Assembly (NCBI GenBank): GCA_016192105.1 | Contig: JACPUV010000038.1 | Location: forward strand, 1-46,012 | Length of the DNA stretch: 46,012 bases | Source of the DNA: Sphingobacteriales bacterium | Lineage (GTDB): Bacteria > Bacteroidota > Bacteroidia > Chitinophagales > Chitinophagaceae | Direction: 5' to 3' | Shown: positions 8,485 through 16,888 of the stretch, in pieces | How positions within the stretch are numbered: the stretch's first letter is position 1 | How the letters are laid out: each line of letters opens with the position of its first letter | Translations under genes and position numbers: made by a program | The notes under the pieces: generated by a model | Seen by the model: the letters and a program-made list of their open reading frames with translations, nothing else | What the model was told of the DNA's origin: nothing | Database searches by the model: none

Positions 8485-8713
8485 CCTCCGGTGATCCCTG
8501 GGTGGGGGGCATCAAGTCAACATGAATTGCCAGCGCTATCGCGCTTTTGCAATTTTCTTTTAATCCGCTTTGGCAAGCGGCCGTAGGCTGATTGAATTCC
8601 CGGAGAAATTGGGATTACCTCCGGTGATCCCTGGATGGGGGGCATCAACCATAACAAAATTGCCGGCGCTAAACGCGCCTTTGCAATTTTCATTCAGTCC
8701 GCTTTGGTAAGCG
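8485..8713. repeat. Two tandem, hairpin-forming ~95-bp imperfect repeats
   Basis: Copy 1 (8485-8579) and copy 2 (8618-8713) align along their whole length, beginning CCTCCGGTGATCCCTGG and ending with TCCGCTTTGG(C/T)AAGCG, 133 bp apart. Each contains an inverted core: AATTGC..GCGC facing GCGC….GCAATT. The gap between them (8580-8617) holds nothing recognised. They lie between the protease gene and tRNA-Ser and do not look coding. Confidence 0.75.
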
Positions 8714-8770
8714 AGCTTACCACGCGTCCTAAATGAAAATTGCCCCTTCGGGGGCAATTTTGTTATGGTT
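8647..8770. repeat. 18-bp perfect inverted repeat enclosing repeat copy 2
   Basis: AACCATAACAAAATTGCC at 8647-8664 is exactly reverse-complementary to 8753-8770, with 88 bp between. The right arm overlaps the tRNA-Ser terminator. A long stem or a small element with inverted ends is possible. Confidence 0.7.
8736..8761 (-). terminator. Terminator of tRNA-Ser
   Basis: Perfect 11-bp arms AAAATTGCCCC (8736-8746) and GGGGCAATTTT (8751-8761) with a 4-nt loop, 10 bp beyond the 3' end of the leftward tRNA-Ser. The symmetrical A/T ends let it work on both strands. Confidence 0.8.
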
Positions 8771-8771
8771 G

Positions 8772-8862
8772 CGGAGAGGGAGGGATTCGAACCCTCGGTA
8801 CAGATTTAAGTCCGTACAACGGTTTAGCAAACCGGCCCTTTCGGCCACTCAGGCACCTCTCC
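8772..8862 (-). tRNA. tRNA-Ser(GCT)
   Basis: A 91-nt class II tRNA on the minus strand: acceptor arms GGAGAGG/CCTCTCC with discriminator G, D arm TGAGTGGCCGAAAGG, anticodon arm CGGTTTGCTAAACCG giving anticodon GCT (serine), a long variable arm and T arm GGGTTCGAATCCC. CCA is not encoded. Confidence 0.95.
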
Positions 8863-8870
8863 TTATTATT

Positions 8871-8890
8871 TGATCTGCCGCGGCAGATCA
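8871..8890. promoter_or_regulatory. 20-bp perfect palindrome in the tRNA-Ser leader
   Basis: TGATCTGCCG followed by its exact complement, 8 bp before the tRNA-Ser 5' end and downstream of the promoter boxes, so it would be transcribed in the tRNA leader. It could be a leader hairpin or a protein-binding site. Role unknown. Confidence 0.55.
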
Positions 8891-8934
8891 TCATTATCAA
8901 TTCCCGGTTATGAATCGAAATTCTCCGGGGGTTG

Positions 8935-8967
8935 CAAAAATACAAATTAGGCAGGGTAAATACCAAA
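8935..8967 (-). promoter_or_regulatory. Bacteroidota-type promoter for tRNA-Ser
   Basis: The minus strand carries TTTG (8964-8967) and TATTTTTG (8935-8942) separated by 21 bp, a full match to the Bacteroidota TTTG-N19-21-TAnnTTTG promoter. Transcription would start about 65 nt before the tRNA. Confidence 0.75.
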
Positions 8968-9068
8968 AAAATAAAGCCCGGGGAATATCCTCCTGAAATA
9001 AAAATCCCGGATTCCGGAAGGGAATCAGGGAATACTAAGCTGCCATGCTCTTCCCGGAATGGGTCAGC

Positions 9069-10502
9069 CTACATAGCAGCCAACTGCACTTTTTGCTGGA
9101 GTTCCAGTACATTTTCCCGGAATACGCCATCGGTATCCATCAGGTCTTTTACCGTCTGGCAGGAGTGAATGACCGTGGTATGATCCCGGCCCCCGAAATG
9201 CTCCCCGATGGTCTTCAGCGAGTTCTTCGTAAAAGCTTTGGCCAGGTACATGGTAATCTGGCGTGCCTGTACAATTTCCCTTTTGCGCGTCTTTTGCAGC
9301 AGTTTATCGTAGGGCACAGCGAAATACTCGCAAACCATTTTCTGGATGGTTTCGATGGTAATTTCCTTGCTTGATGATTTTACAAAATTCCGTAACACTT
9401 TCTTGGCGAGATCCAGATCGATCTCTCTCCTGTTCAGCGAAGATTGTGCCAACAGTGAGATCAGGGCGCCTTCCAGTTCCCGGACATTATTGCTGATATT
9501 ATATGCGATGTACTTTACCACCTCCTTCGGCATTTCCAGGCCGTCATTCTTCATCTTTTTTTCCAGGATCTCGATCCGGGTATCATATTCGGGTACCTGC
9601 AGGTCGGCACTGAGCCCCCAGCGAAAACGGCTGAGCAGGCGCTCCTGTACCCCATCCAGGTCCTTGGGAGATTTATCGGAAGTCAGCACTAACTGCTTCT
9701 GCGACTGGTGCAGGTGGTTGAATATGGCAAAAAAAGCGTCCTGCGACTTTTCGGCTTTGGCAAAGAACTGGACATCATCCAGTATCAGGACATCGATCAA
9801 CTGGTAAAAATGGATAAAATCATTAATGGCGTTGTTCCGGCTGTGATCCATGAACTGGTTAATGAATTTCTCGGAGCTCACATACAATACCACTTTGTTC
9901 GGATGCAGTCTTTTCACCTCGTTCCCGATGGCCTGGCCCAGGTGGGTCTTGCCCAGACCAACACCCCCGTAAATAACCAGGGGGTTAAAAGAATTCGCTC
10001 CGGGTTTTTCTGCAACGGTTTTCCCCGCCCGGCGGGCTACCCGGTTGCAATCACCCTCGATAAACGCTTCAAATGTATAATTCGGATTCAGCTGCGGGTC
10101 AATCTGCATCTTCTTAAGACCCGGTATAACGAAGGGGTTCTTAACAGGATTATTTATGACTAACGGAAAATCCATTTCGTTGTTTGAAAAAGTTTTAAAC
10201 CCCTGGCCACTCACATCCATCGTCACCGGCTTGTTCTTGCTGTTGCCGCTGTCCACCATGATCCTGTATTCCAGCCGGGCTTCCTTCCCCAGTTCCCGCT
10301 TCAGTGTCTTTGCCAATAAATTTACATAATGTTCTTCGAGGTATTCAAAAAAGAACTGGCTGGGTACCTGGATAACAAGGACATTATTTTTGATGGAGAC
10401 CGGTTTAATGGGTTCGAACCAGGTCTTGTAATGCTGCCATTCTACAATATCCTTGATGATCTTTAAACAATCCGACCAGATTTTTTCAGCATTTTTCTCC
10501 AT
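9069..10502 (-). CDS. dnaA: Chromosomal replication initiator DnaA
   Basis: AAA+ ATPase that binds DnaA boxes and melts the replication origin. The 477 residues show all four domains: N-terminal interaction domain (IWSDCLKIIKDIVEWQHYKTWF), linker, ATPase domain with Walker A GGVGLGKTH near residue 180 and Walker B LILDDVQFF, and a C-terminal helix-turn-helix with the signature GGRDHTTVIHSC. Length is normal. The ATG at 10502 starts at the conserved domain I. The gene is not next to dnaN or gyrB; its neighbours are tRNA-Ser and a 5'-nucleotidase pair. Two near-consensus DnaA boxes lie upstream, which could allow autoregulation. Confidence 0.98.
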   Translation of the reverse strand: MEKNAEKIWSDCLKIIKDIVEWQHYKTWFEPIKPVSIKNNVLVIQVPSQFFFEYLEEHYVNLLAKTLKRELGKEARLEYRIMVDSGNSKNKPVTMDVSGQGFKTFSNNEMDFPLVINNPVKNPFVIPGLKKMQIDPQLNPNYTFEAFIEGDCNRVARRAGKTVAEKPGANSFNPLVIYGGVGLGKTHLGQAIGNEVKRLHPNKVVLYVSSEKFINQFMDHSRNNAINDFIHFYQLIDVLILDDVQFFAKAEKSQDAFFAIFNHLHQSQKQLVLTSDKSPKDLDGVQERLLSRFRWGLSADLQVPEYDTRIEILEKKMKNDGLEMPKEVVKYIAYNISNNVRELEGALISLLAQSSLNRREIDLDLAKKVLRNFVKSSSKEITIETIQKMVCEYFAVPYDKLLQKTRKREIVQARQITMYLAKAFTKNSLKTIGEHFGGRDHTTVIHSCQTVKDLMDTDGVFRENVLELQQKVQLAAM

Positions 10503-10562
10503 CAGTCAGTAAGCAGTTTATGTCGTGTTATCTATAGTTGTTCCTGAATCTGTCCAAAAAAA

Positions 10563-10644
10563 TTCTCCACACGGGGTCAATAAAAAAAGTTGGACAGGGA
10601 GGCGAATATCACTATTTCTTTCCTAAAAAAAAATTTTATCCACC
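10563..10644. promoter_or_regulatory. Two near-consensus DnaA boxes upstream of dnaA
   Basis: TTCTCCACA (10563-10571) and TTATCCACC (10636-10644) each differ by one base from TTATCCACA. The second overlaps the end of the neighbouring gene. The gap is A/T-rich, with runs of A near 10584-10590 and 10625-10633. Enough for possible dnaA autoregulation; too few boxes to call an origin. Confidence 0.35.
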
Positions 10645-11574
10645 TGATTTTTGTGAAACAGAAATTGTGTGACTTTTCGCTAACTTTTTGCCCGAAAATT
10701 TGGTAAATTCAAAATCGAGTCTCCCTAAAATCAGCCCCGCAAAACCCACCTGATTTACGACCACATCATTCCCGGATTTATTTTTGTATATTACCGGTTG
10801 GTCCAGGAAGGTATGGGTATGCCCCCCGATAACCAGGTCAATATGCGATGATTCTTTGGCCAGCACTTCATCACTGATTTTATCCGTTTCTTTATACTGA
10901 TAGCCCAGGTGCGACAGGCAGATTACCATGTCACAGTTTTTTTTCTTTTTCAACAAATAAGCTGTTTCGTTTGCCTTTTGTAACGGGTCCTGGTATTGTG
11001 TGCTACCGAACAGGTTATCGGGAACCAGTCCCTTCCCTTCAATCCCCACACCCAGCACTCCGATCGTTAATTTACCTTTTTTGAAAACCCGGTACGGTTC
11101 CGTCTTTTGTTCCATCGGGGTGCCGCTGAAATCATAATTACAAACCAGCATCGGGAAACGGGCATGACCTGTCAGTTGCGTGGCCAGGTTCTCCATGCCT
11201 GCATCAAAATCGTGATTGCCGATCGTACAGGCATCATACCCCAGCATCGACATGGCTTTTATTTCCGGTTCTCCTTTATAAATATTGAAGTACGGGGTGC
11301 CCTGAAATATATCACCGGCATCCAGTAACAGCACCTGTTCCTCTTCCTGGCGGATCTGGCTGATGAGCCGGGAGCGGGCAGCTACCCCTCCCATTCCCTG
11401 GTTACGGCCGCCATCCATAGGAAAAGGCTCCAGCCGGCTGTGCGTATCATTGGTATGCAGGATTGTCAGCTTCAGGGGATTGAAATAATCCGCTGCTTCC
11501 AGGAGCGAAGGGCCCGCCATAACAGCACCGGCCGACAGGGCAGCCTGCCTGATAAATTTTTTTCTACTGAGCAT
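10636..11574 (-). CDS. Metallophosphatase half of a split 5'-nucleotidase
   Basis: Exported calcineurin-like phosphoesterase resembling the N-terminal catalytic domain of UshA-type 5'-nucleotidases. Metal-binding motifs visible are HTNDTHS (near residue 39), LLLDAGDIFQG, IGNHDFD, LSHLG and GGHTH, in the normal order. The N-terminus (LSRKKFIRQAALSAGAVMAG) resembles a signal of the Tat-like 'SRKKFI' type. The 312 residues stop where the catalytic domain ends; the substrate-binding C-terminal domain is encoded by the gene directly upstream, which this gene overlaps by 11 bp. The two proteins probably act together in the periplasm on nucleotides or other phosphate esters. Confidence 0.9.
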   Translation of the reverse strand: MLSRKKFIRQAALSAGAVMAGPSLLEAADYFNPLKLTILHTNDTHSRLEPFPMDGGRNQGMGGVAARSRLISQIRQEEEQVLLLDAGDIFQGTPYFNIYKGEPEIKAMSMLGYDACTIGNHDFDAGMENLATQLTGHARFPMLVCNYDFSGTPMEQKTEPYRVFKKGKLTIGVLGVGIEGKGLVPDNLFGSTQYQDPLQKANETAYLLKKKKNCDMVICLSHLGYQYKETDKISDEVLAKESSHIDLVIGGHTHTFLDQPVIYKNKSGNDVVVNQVGFAGLILGRLDFEFTKFSGKKLAKSHTISVSQKSGG

Positions 11575-12316
11575 AGGTTACCCGGTTTTCAATGGTTGCG
11601 CCAATCGCTTTTCCCTGGCGTACAAGTCTGCCGATATAATCAATAAGGGCATCCCGCATCAGGTAGCCATTTGTGATCTGCGGAATGGGCCGCAGCATAT
11701 CCGCATTGTCACCCCCGTTGGCAATAAAATCCGAATTGGCGATCGTATAAATTTTTTCCGGATCCAGGGGTTGCCCACCGATCTGTACATTCACCGCCTT
11801 ATTATTTTTTATCTGCATGGTCAGTCCCGCCATAGGCCAGCCTCCGCGGGCGGCCGTCAGGTCCAGCAATTGCTGTAAAACAGCCCCCTTCAGTTTTTGA
11901 AGGATCAGGAGGTTGTCAAAAGGCATCAGTTCAAAAACCTTGCCGCGGGTTATATTTCCTGCCGGTAACTGTGTAAGCCGGATCCCTCCAAAATTGACAA
12001 AAGCCAGGTCCACACTGACAGGGTATTTCTCACGCGCCATCGTCAAAAAAGCATCGGCCATGAAATTACCCAGTGTGCTTTCCGGCTGGCTTTTTTCCAG
12101 GCTGGCTGGCACAACACCCAATACAGTATTCATACTGCTGTTTACACTATCACTGAAAGGCTGCAGGAATTGCAGGACGGCCGTATCGGAAGGCATCGCT
12201 TTACTGATCCGGTAATCCTTATACTGAAGCGACCGGCCCTGGTAAGCGATACGGCAGGAAAGCCCGGCCATAAGAAAAACGAACAGAGCCGCTGTAGCTG
12301 TTAACCTTTGTTTCAT
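11564..12316 (-). CDS. 5'-nucleotidase C-terminal-domain lipoprotein
   Basis: The substrate-binding domain of a UshA-type 5'-nucleotidase made as a separate 250-residue protein. Diagnostic motifs are STLGNFMADAF, FVNFGGIR, GNITRGKVFELMPFDN and ANSDFIANGGDN. The N-terminus is a lipoprotein signal with lipobox LSC (about residue 21), so it should be membrane-anchored. It is the first gene of the pair, with the catalytic-domain gene overlapping its 3' end by 11 bp: the reverse of the domain order in the fused enzyme. ATG at 12316. Confidence 0.88.
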   Translation of the reverse strand: MKQRLTATAALFVFLMAGLSCRIAYQGRSLQYKDYRISKAMPSDTAVLQFLQPFSDSVNSSMNTVLGVVPASLEKSQPESTLGNFMADAFLTMAREKYPVSVDLAFVNFGGIRLTQLPAGNITRGKVFELMPFDNLLILQKLKGAVLQQLLDLTAARGGWPMAGLTMQIKNNKAVNVQIGGQPLDPEKIYTIANSDFIANGGDNADMLRPIPQITNGYLMRDALIDYIGRLVRQGKAIGATIENRVTYAQ

Positions 12317-12436
12317 ACTGAATGATCTCGTTTGAAGGTATCACAAATTTTACTACCGCCCCCAAAAAAGGAAAAAAATATCCCGGGATTTTATTTGCAT
12401 CTTTACCATTCAATTTCAGGATAAAAACCTGACCGT

Positions 12437-13996
12437 ATGCGAAAGACCCTTTCCCTGAAACTGCTGCCCTCAGAAGCGGCCAGTGAACTGATCATTAAAC
12501 AATATATTGCCCAATCGGCATCCGTAACGCCTTCTGCTGTTACGGGTTATATTCCCCTGAAACAATCCATTGATGCCCGGGGTAAACAAGCCTGGATCCA
12601 TCTCAGCCTCGAGGCCTTTATCAATGAACCTTTCCGGGAAAGAGAACCGGGAAACTTTGTGTTTAAAGATGTCAGCCGGGCAAAACAAACAGTCATTATT
12701 ATCGGTGCCGGACCTGCCGGGCTATTTGCAGCACTGCAACTGATCGGGGCGGGTATCCGGCCCCTTCTGCTGGAAAGAGGCAAAGATGTAAGGTCCCGCC
12801 GGAGAGACCTGGCCCTGCTCAATAAAGAAGCGGTGGTGAATCCTGACAGCAATTATTGTTTCGGGGAAGGGGGCGCCGGTACCTACAGCGATGGCAAGCT
12901 GTACACCCGTAGCAGTAAGAGAGGGGATATCAGCCGCATTCTGCAACGGTTTGTACATTTCGGGGCCGAAGAAAAGATCCTGTATGAATCGCACCCGCAT
13001 ATCGGCACCAATAAACTACCGCAGATCATCACCCGCATGCGGCAAAAAATACTGGAATGCGGGGGTACGTTCCTGTTTGAAAAAAGAGTCATTGATTTCG
13101 GTCTCGAAGGAAACCTTATTACTTCAGTAAAGACCGCGGACGGGCATACTTTTCATGGTACTGCGGTAATATTGGCCACCGGGCATTCGGCCCGGGATAT
13201 TTTTGAATTGCTGCTGCATAAAAAAATCGGGATTGAATTGAAACCTTTCGCACTGGGAGTAAGGGTGGAACACCCGCAAAGCCTGATCGACAGTGCCCAG
13301 TACCATTGCCTGACCCGGGGAGACTTCCTGCCGCCGGCCTCCTACAGCTGGGTGCAGCAGGTGAACGGAAAAGGCGTATTTTCTTTCTGTATGTGCCCCG
13401 GGGGGATCATTGCCCCAGCCGCCACATCCCCCGGCGAACTGGTGGTAAATGGATGGAGCCCTTCCAAAAGAAATAACCCCTATGCCAACAGTGGTATCGT
13501 CGTTAGCATTGAAGAAAAAGATGTACAGGCTTTTAAAAAAATGGGCCCGCTGGCAGCCATGTATTTCCAGCAATCCGTAGAACAGAAAGCTTTTGCTTCC
13601 GGTGGCGGCCGGTTAGTGGCCCCGGCGCAACGATTGGTTGATTTTACAGAAAATAAATTTTCATCCACTCTCCCGGGTTGCTCCTATTTACCGGGTTTGC
13701 GTTCTGTAGCCATGGAAGAAGTGCTGCCTCCCTTTGTACAACAAAACCTTCGCCAGGCTTTCCGGGATTATGGCAAAAAAATGAAGGGCTACCTGACCAA
13801 TGAAGCAGTGGTGGTGGCTACCGAATCCAGGACCTCCTCACCGGTCCGCATACCCCGTGACCCGGTCAGCCTTCAGCACCCGCAGATCAGCAATCTCTAT
13901 CCCTGCGGGGAAGGGGCGGGATATGCGGGCGGGATTGTAAGCGCTGCAATGGATGGGGAACGGGTAGCGGATATGATAGCCGTTAAATACCCCTGA
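12437..13996 (+). CDS. FAD-dependent oxidoreductase, COG2509-like
   Basis: A 519-residue flavoprotein of the large uncharacterised dehydrogenase family with an N-terminal extra domain (about residues 1-88) and a dinucleotide-binding fold starting VIIIGAGPAGLFAAL at about residue 91. FGEGGAGTYSDGKLYTR and the C-terminal PCGEGAGYAGGIVSAAMDG (FAD-binding end) are typical of this family. No substrate is established for the family as far as I know. The protein is soluble, with no signal peptide. It is divergent from the 5'-nucleotidase operon, 120 bp apart, so both promoters lie in that gap. The ATG at 12437 matches the expected N-terminus. Confidence 0.85.
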   Translation: MRKTLSLKLLPSEAASELIIKQYIAQSASVTPSAVTGYIPLKQSIDARGKQAWIHLSLEAFINEPFREREPGNFVFKDVSRAKQTVIIIGAGPAGLFAALQLIGAGIRPLLLERGKDVRSRRRDLALLNKEAVVNPDSNYCFGEGGAGTYSDGKLYTRSSKRGDISRILQRFVHFGAEEKILYESHPHIGTNKLPQIITRMRQKILECGGTFLFEKRVIDFGLEGNLITSVKTADGHTFHGTAVILATGHSARDIFELLLHKKIGIELKPFALGVRVEHPQSLIDSAQYHCLTRGDFLPPASYSWVQQVNGKGVFSFCMCPGGIIAPAATSPGELVVNGWSPSKRNNPYANSGIVVSIEEKDVQAFKKMGPLAAMYFQQSVEQKAFASGGGRLVAPAQRLVDFTENKFSSTLPGCSYLPGLRSVAMEEVLPPFVQQNLRQAFRDYGKKMKGYLTNEAVVVATESRTSSPVRIPRDPVSLQHPQISNLYPCGEGAGYAGGIVSAAMDGERVADMIAVKYP

Positions 13997-14270
13997 GGGG
14001 GGAATTAAGACTACGATGATTTACCAATCGCTTTTTTACTTATTGAATAAAAATAACAGCGCTCTGAGGAAATCACGCTGCTTGCATTTTATCAGGGAAC
14101 CCTCCCGGTTATCCGGTTCAGCACCCCATTTATAACGTGGCGGGTTCAGACGCCGGGCGGGGTGGTTTGGGATGCCAATTATGCCGTTCACTCCCCTCCC
14201 GGTGCATTTTACCGAAAATTGAGGGTCAAGTCCGTAAGAGAATTAATTTTACAATTCAAACCAAACCATT
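13997..14270. other. Intergenic gap without recognisable features
   Basis: 274 bp between the FAD oxidoreductase and the ABC operon. A TTAATTTTAC string at 14242-14251, 19 bp before the ABC start codon, is close to the -7 consensus. No RNA, repeat or terminator is apparent. Confidence 0.4.
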
Positions 14271-15206
14271 ATGCCCATACTGGAACTGCAAAACCTTAAG
14301 AAATATTTCGCCACCCAGAAAGCCGTGGATGATATCAGCCTGTCTGTGGAAAAAGGCCAGATCTTCGGATTACTGGGACCCAACGGGGCCGGTAAGACGA
14401 CGTTAATCCGGATGATCACCGGCATCTTCTACCCCGACGAAGGGGATATCATTTTTGACGGCAAGCAATTTGATCCGGTAAATGATGTGGGCTATATCGG
14501 CTATATGCCCGAAGAAAGAGGGCTGTATAAAAAAATGAAGATCGGGGAGCAGGCCATGTATTTGGCCCAGCTGAAGGGGCTCAGTCACAGTGAGGCAATG
14601 GCCAAGATCAAAAAATGGTTCATCCGCTTTGAAATGGAAAGCTGGTGGAACAAAAAAGTGGAGGACCTGTCAAAAGGAATGGGGCAAAAACTGCAGTTCG
14701 TAACCACGGTGCTGCACGAACCCAAACTGATCATCCTCGATGAACCGTTCAGCGGACTCGACCCGGTGAACAGTAACCTGATCAAAGATGAAATTTTCCA
14801 ACTGGCCCAAAGCGGCTCCACGATCATCTTCAGTACGCACCGGATGGAACAGGTGGAAGAGATCTGCAATCATATTGTACTGGTCAATAAAGGAAAGAAA
14901 ATACTGGACGGCACTGTGAAACAGGTAAAGCAGGATTACAAGGAAAACCTGTTCCGCATCGGCCTCAGCCAGCCCCTGCAGGAACTGAGTGCCCTGGCAC
15001 CTTTCGAGCTCGCCGGCCACCAGGACGATTCCCATGTAATTAAAATAAAGGAAGGGCGCAGCCCGAATGATGTGCTCCGCTTCCTGCTTGACCAGGGATT
15101 GTCCATACACTCTTTCAATGAACTGCTGCCTTCCCTGAACGATATTTTTATCCGCTTAGTGGAGGGAACACCCACCGCCCGGCAATTTCAGGCAATGAAC
15201 GCATAA
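14271..15206 (+). CDS. ABC transporter ATP-binding protein (ABC-2 / NatA-like)
   Basis: ATPase subunit of an ABC-2 exporter. The 311 residues show Walker A GPNGAGKT (36-43), signature LSKGMGQ (about 133; the usual LSGGQ varies here), Walker B LIILDEPFSGLDP (about 153) and the H-loop STHRME. A C-terminal extension of about 80 residues after residue 225 is of the type seen in NatA-like subunits. The permease gene begins 36 bp downstream, forming an operon. The cargo is not known; NatAB exports sodium, but Bacteroidota homologues are mostly uncharacterised. Confidence 0.93.
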   Translation: MPILELQNLKKYFATQKAVDDISLSVEKGQIFGLLGPNGAGKTTLIRMITGIFYPDEGDIIFDGKQFDPVNDVGYIGYMPEERGLYKKMKIGEQAMYLAQLKGLSHSEAMAKIKKWFIRFEMESWWNKKVEDLSKGMGQKLQFVTTVLHEPKLIILDEPFSGLDPVNSNLIKDEIFQLAQSGSTIIFSTHRMEQVEEICNHIVLVNKGKKILDGTVKQVKQDYKENLFRIGLSQPLQELSALAPFELAGHQDDSHVIKIKEGRSPNDVLRFLLDQGLSIHSFNELLPSLNDIFIRLVEGTPTARQFQAMNA

Positions 15207-15242
15207 TACTTCAACTTATAAATTACCACTCAACCTCCTGTC

Positions 15243-16514
15243 ATGAAAAAAATCTGGATCATCATAAAAAGGGAATACCTGACCCGGGTGCGTAAAAAAA
15301 CATTTATCATCTCCACGCTCCTGTTCCCCCTGCTCTACATGGGACTCATTTTCGGTATGGGTTTTATTGCCGAAAACAGTAAACAGAGCCTGCATGTGGC
15401 ACTTATCGATTCCTCCGGCTATTTTACCAGTGACCTCATCGGCCAGCAGAACCTGTCCGATAAGAGTTCCGATATTACCCTGGTAAAAGGGGATCCTGCG
15501 CCGGTGATCGCCGACCATAAGGCCGCCGGTTATGATGGCTACCTGGTGATACCGGCGCTCAACTGGAAAGAAGGATCCGACAGCCTGCTGTTCAAAGCTA
15601 ACAAGTCCTATGGCAGCGGATCCACGGCAGCCGTGGAAGCCAAACTGAACCGGATCTGGCTGGAAATAAAAAACGACAGCCTGCAGATCGATTCGCTGAA
15701 ACAGAGGATCCTCAACAAACACTTATCTGTTACACCAAAAAATATACAGGATGAAAAAGCGAATGTGAAAACGGCAGAAGGGATCGGTTATGTAGCCGGC
15801 TTCCTGATTTATTTTATACTGCTGATTTACGGGTCCCAGGTCATGATGGGTGTGATGGAGGAAAAAACAAGCCGGATCGCCGAAGTGATCGTATCCTCTG
15901 TAAAACCGTTCCAGATGATGCTGGGAAAGATCCTGGGGATCGGGCTGGTGGCATTGACCCAGTTCTTTTTATGGATAGCTTTTGTATTAATCGTATATAA
16001 TGTAAGCATTGCTTCCGGTTCATCCGGGATGGCCACAGAAATGGTGGGGTCCATGCAAAAAATATTCACCAGTGTGAATATGCCGCTCATCCTTTTCTGT
16101 TTTGGATTCTATTTCCTGGCCGGTTTCTTTTTCTATTCCTCCCTGTATGGGGCCATTGGCAGTGCCGTGAACGAAGATATGCGGGAAGCCCAGTCGCTCA
16201 GTTTCCCCATCACCATGCTGGTAATTATATCGATCGCGATGATGTCCGCCGCCATTTCTGATCCGACCGGCCCCCTGGCTGTCTGGGGCAGTATCATTCC
16301 CTTCAGTTCTCCCATCGTAATGATGGCCCGTGTACCCTTTGGCGTACCGGGAACGGTACCCTGGTGGCAGCTGGGTCTTTCGATGGGGCTGCTTGTCCTG
16401 GGTTTTATTATTACCGTATGGTTCGCCGGTAAGATCTACCGCACGGGCATCCTGATGTACGGTAAAAAACCCACCTGGAAAGAAATGATCCGCTGGGCGT
16501 TCCGGAAGAATTAA
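15243..16514 (+). CDS. ABC-2 type permease (NatB-like)
   Basis: Membrane subunit paired with the upstream ATPase. The 423 residues start with one transmembrane helix (about 21-42), then a large extracytoplasmic domain (about 43-175), followed by about five helices in the C-terminal half (GIGYVAGFLIYFILLIYG, LGKILGIGLVALTQFFLWIA, PLILFCFGFYFLAGFFFYSS and others). The motif VMMGVMEEKTSRIAEVIVSS is characteristic of ABC-2 permeases with the NatB layout. ATG at 15243. An intrinsic terminator lies just downstream, closing the operon. Confidence 0.92.
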   Translation: MKKIWIIIKREYLTRVRKKTFIISTLLFPLLYMGLIFGMGFIAENSKQSLHVALIDSSGYFTSDLIGQQNLSDKSSDITLVKGDPAPVIADHKAAGYDGYLVIPALNWKEGSDSLLFKANKSYGSGSTAAVEAKLNRIWLEIKNDSLQIDSLKQRILNKHLSVTPKNIQDEKANVKTAEGIGYVAGFLIYFILLIYGSQVMMGVMEEKTSRIAEVIVSSVKPFQMMLGKILGIGLVALTQFFLWIAFVLIVYNVSIASGSSGMATEMVGSMQKIFTSVNMPLILFCFGFYFLAGFFFYSSLYGAIGSAVNEDMREAQSLSFPITMLVIISIAMMSAAISDPTGPLAVWGSIIPFSSPIVMMARVPFGVPGTVPWWQLGLSMGLLVLGFIITVWFAGKIYRTGILMYGKKPTWKEMIRWAFRKN

Positions 16515-16542
16515 AGCCTCGCGGATACCGGATATTTTTTTT

Positions 16543-16588
16543 GCCGCAAAGATTTTAGCGAAAGGGCTAAAGGTCTTTGCGGCTTTTT
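16543..16588 (+). terminator. Terminator of the ABC-2 operon
   Basis: Arms GCCGCAAAGA (16543-16552) and TCTTTGCGGC (16574-16583) are perfectly complementary. An inner TTTAGC/GCTAAA pair extends the stem, and five T follow. Confidence 0.85.
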
Positions 16589-16628
16589 AATAAACTCCGG
16601 GTCTCCGGCCCCAACCTTCCTTCCTCTG

Positions 16629-16772
16629 GCCTCTGCGTCTCTGCGCCTCTGCGCCTCCGCGTCTCCGCGTCTCTGCGCCTCCGCGTCTCTGCGTCTCTGC
16701 GTCTCTGCGTCTCTGCGTCTCTGCGGCTAAACCTCCCTTCCTCTGCGTCTCTGCGTCTCCGCGCCTCCGCGG
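16629..16772. repeat. Degenerate 8-bp tandem repeat (CTCTGCGT type)
   Basis: About 140 bp made almost wholly of CTCTGCGT variants (CTCTGCGC, CTCCGCGT), interrupted by GGCTAAACCTCCCTTC (16722-16740) and closing with CTCCGCGGTTAAAATTT. The 8-bp unit rotates the reading frame, so the Arg/Ser/Leu-rich frames on both strands are artefacts. I recall similar 'CTGCGTCTCTGCG' phrases from intergenic DNA of other environmental bacteria. Confidence 0.85.
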
Positions 16773-16888
16773 TTAAAATTTGGGTGATAAGAACAATTTC
16801 CCATACCCTGCACCCCGGGAAAAACCAGTAAAGAAAAGTAAACGGTCCTTTGTTAAATTTTTCTAAAGTCACCCGGATGTGTAACATA

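Noticed and set aside
10503..10660. Replication origin next to dnaA
   Set aside because: Only two imperfect DnaA boxes and no clear unwinding element; kept as a weak regulatory feature only.
16567..16887. Arg/Asp/Glu-rich open frame (RRRDAETRRR type) on the minus strand
   Set aside because: It is a translation of the 8-bp CTCTGCGT repeat and its flanks; no start context or protein family.
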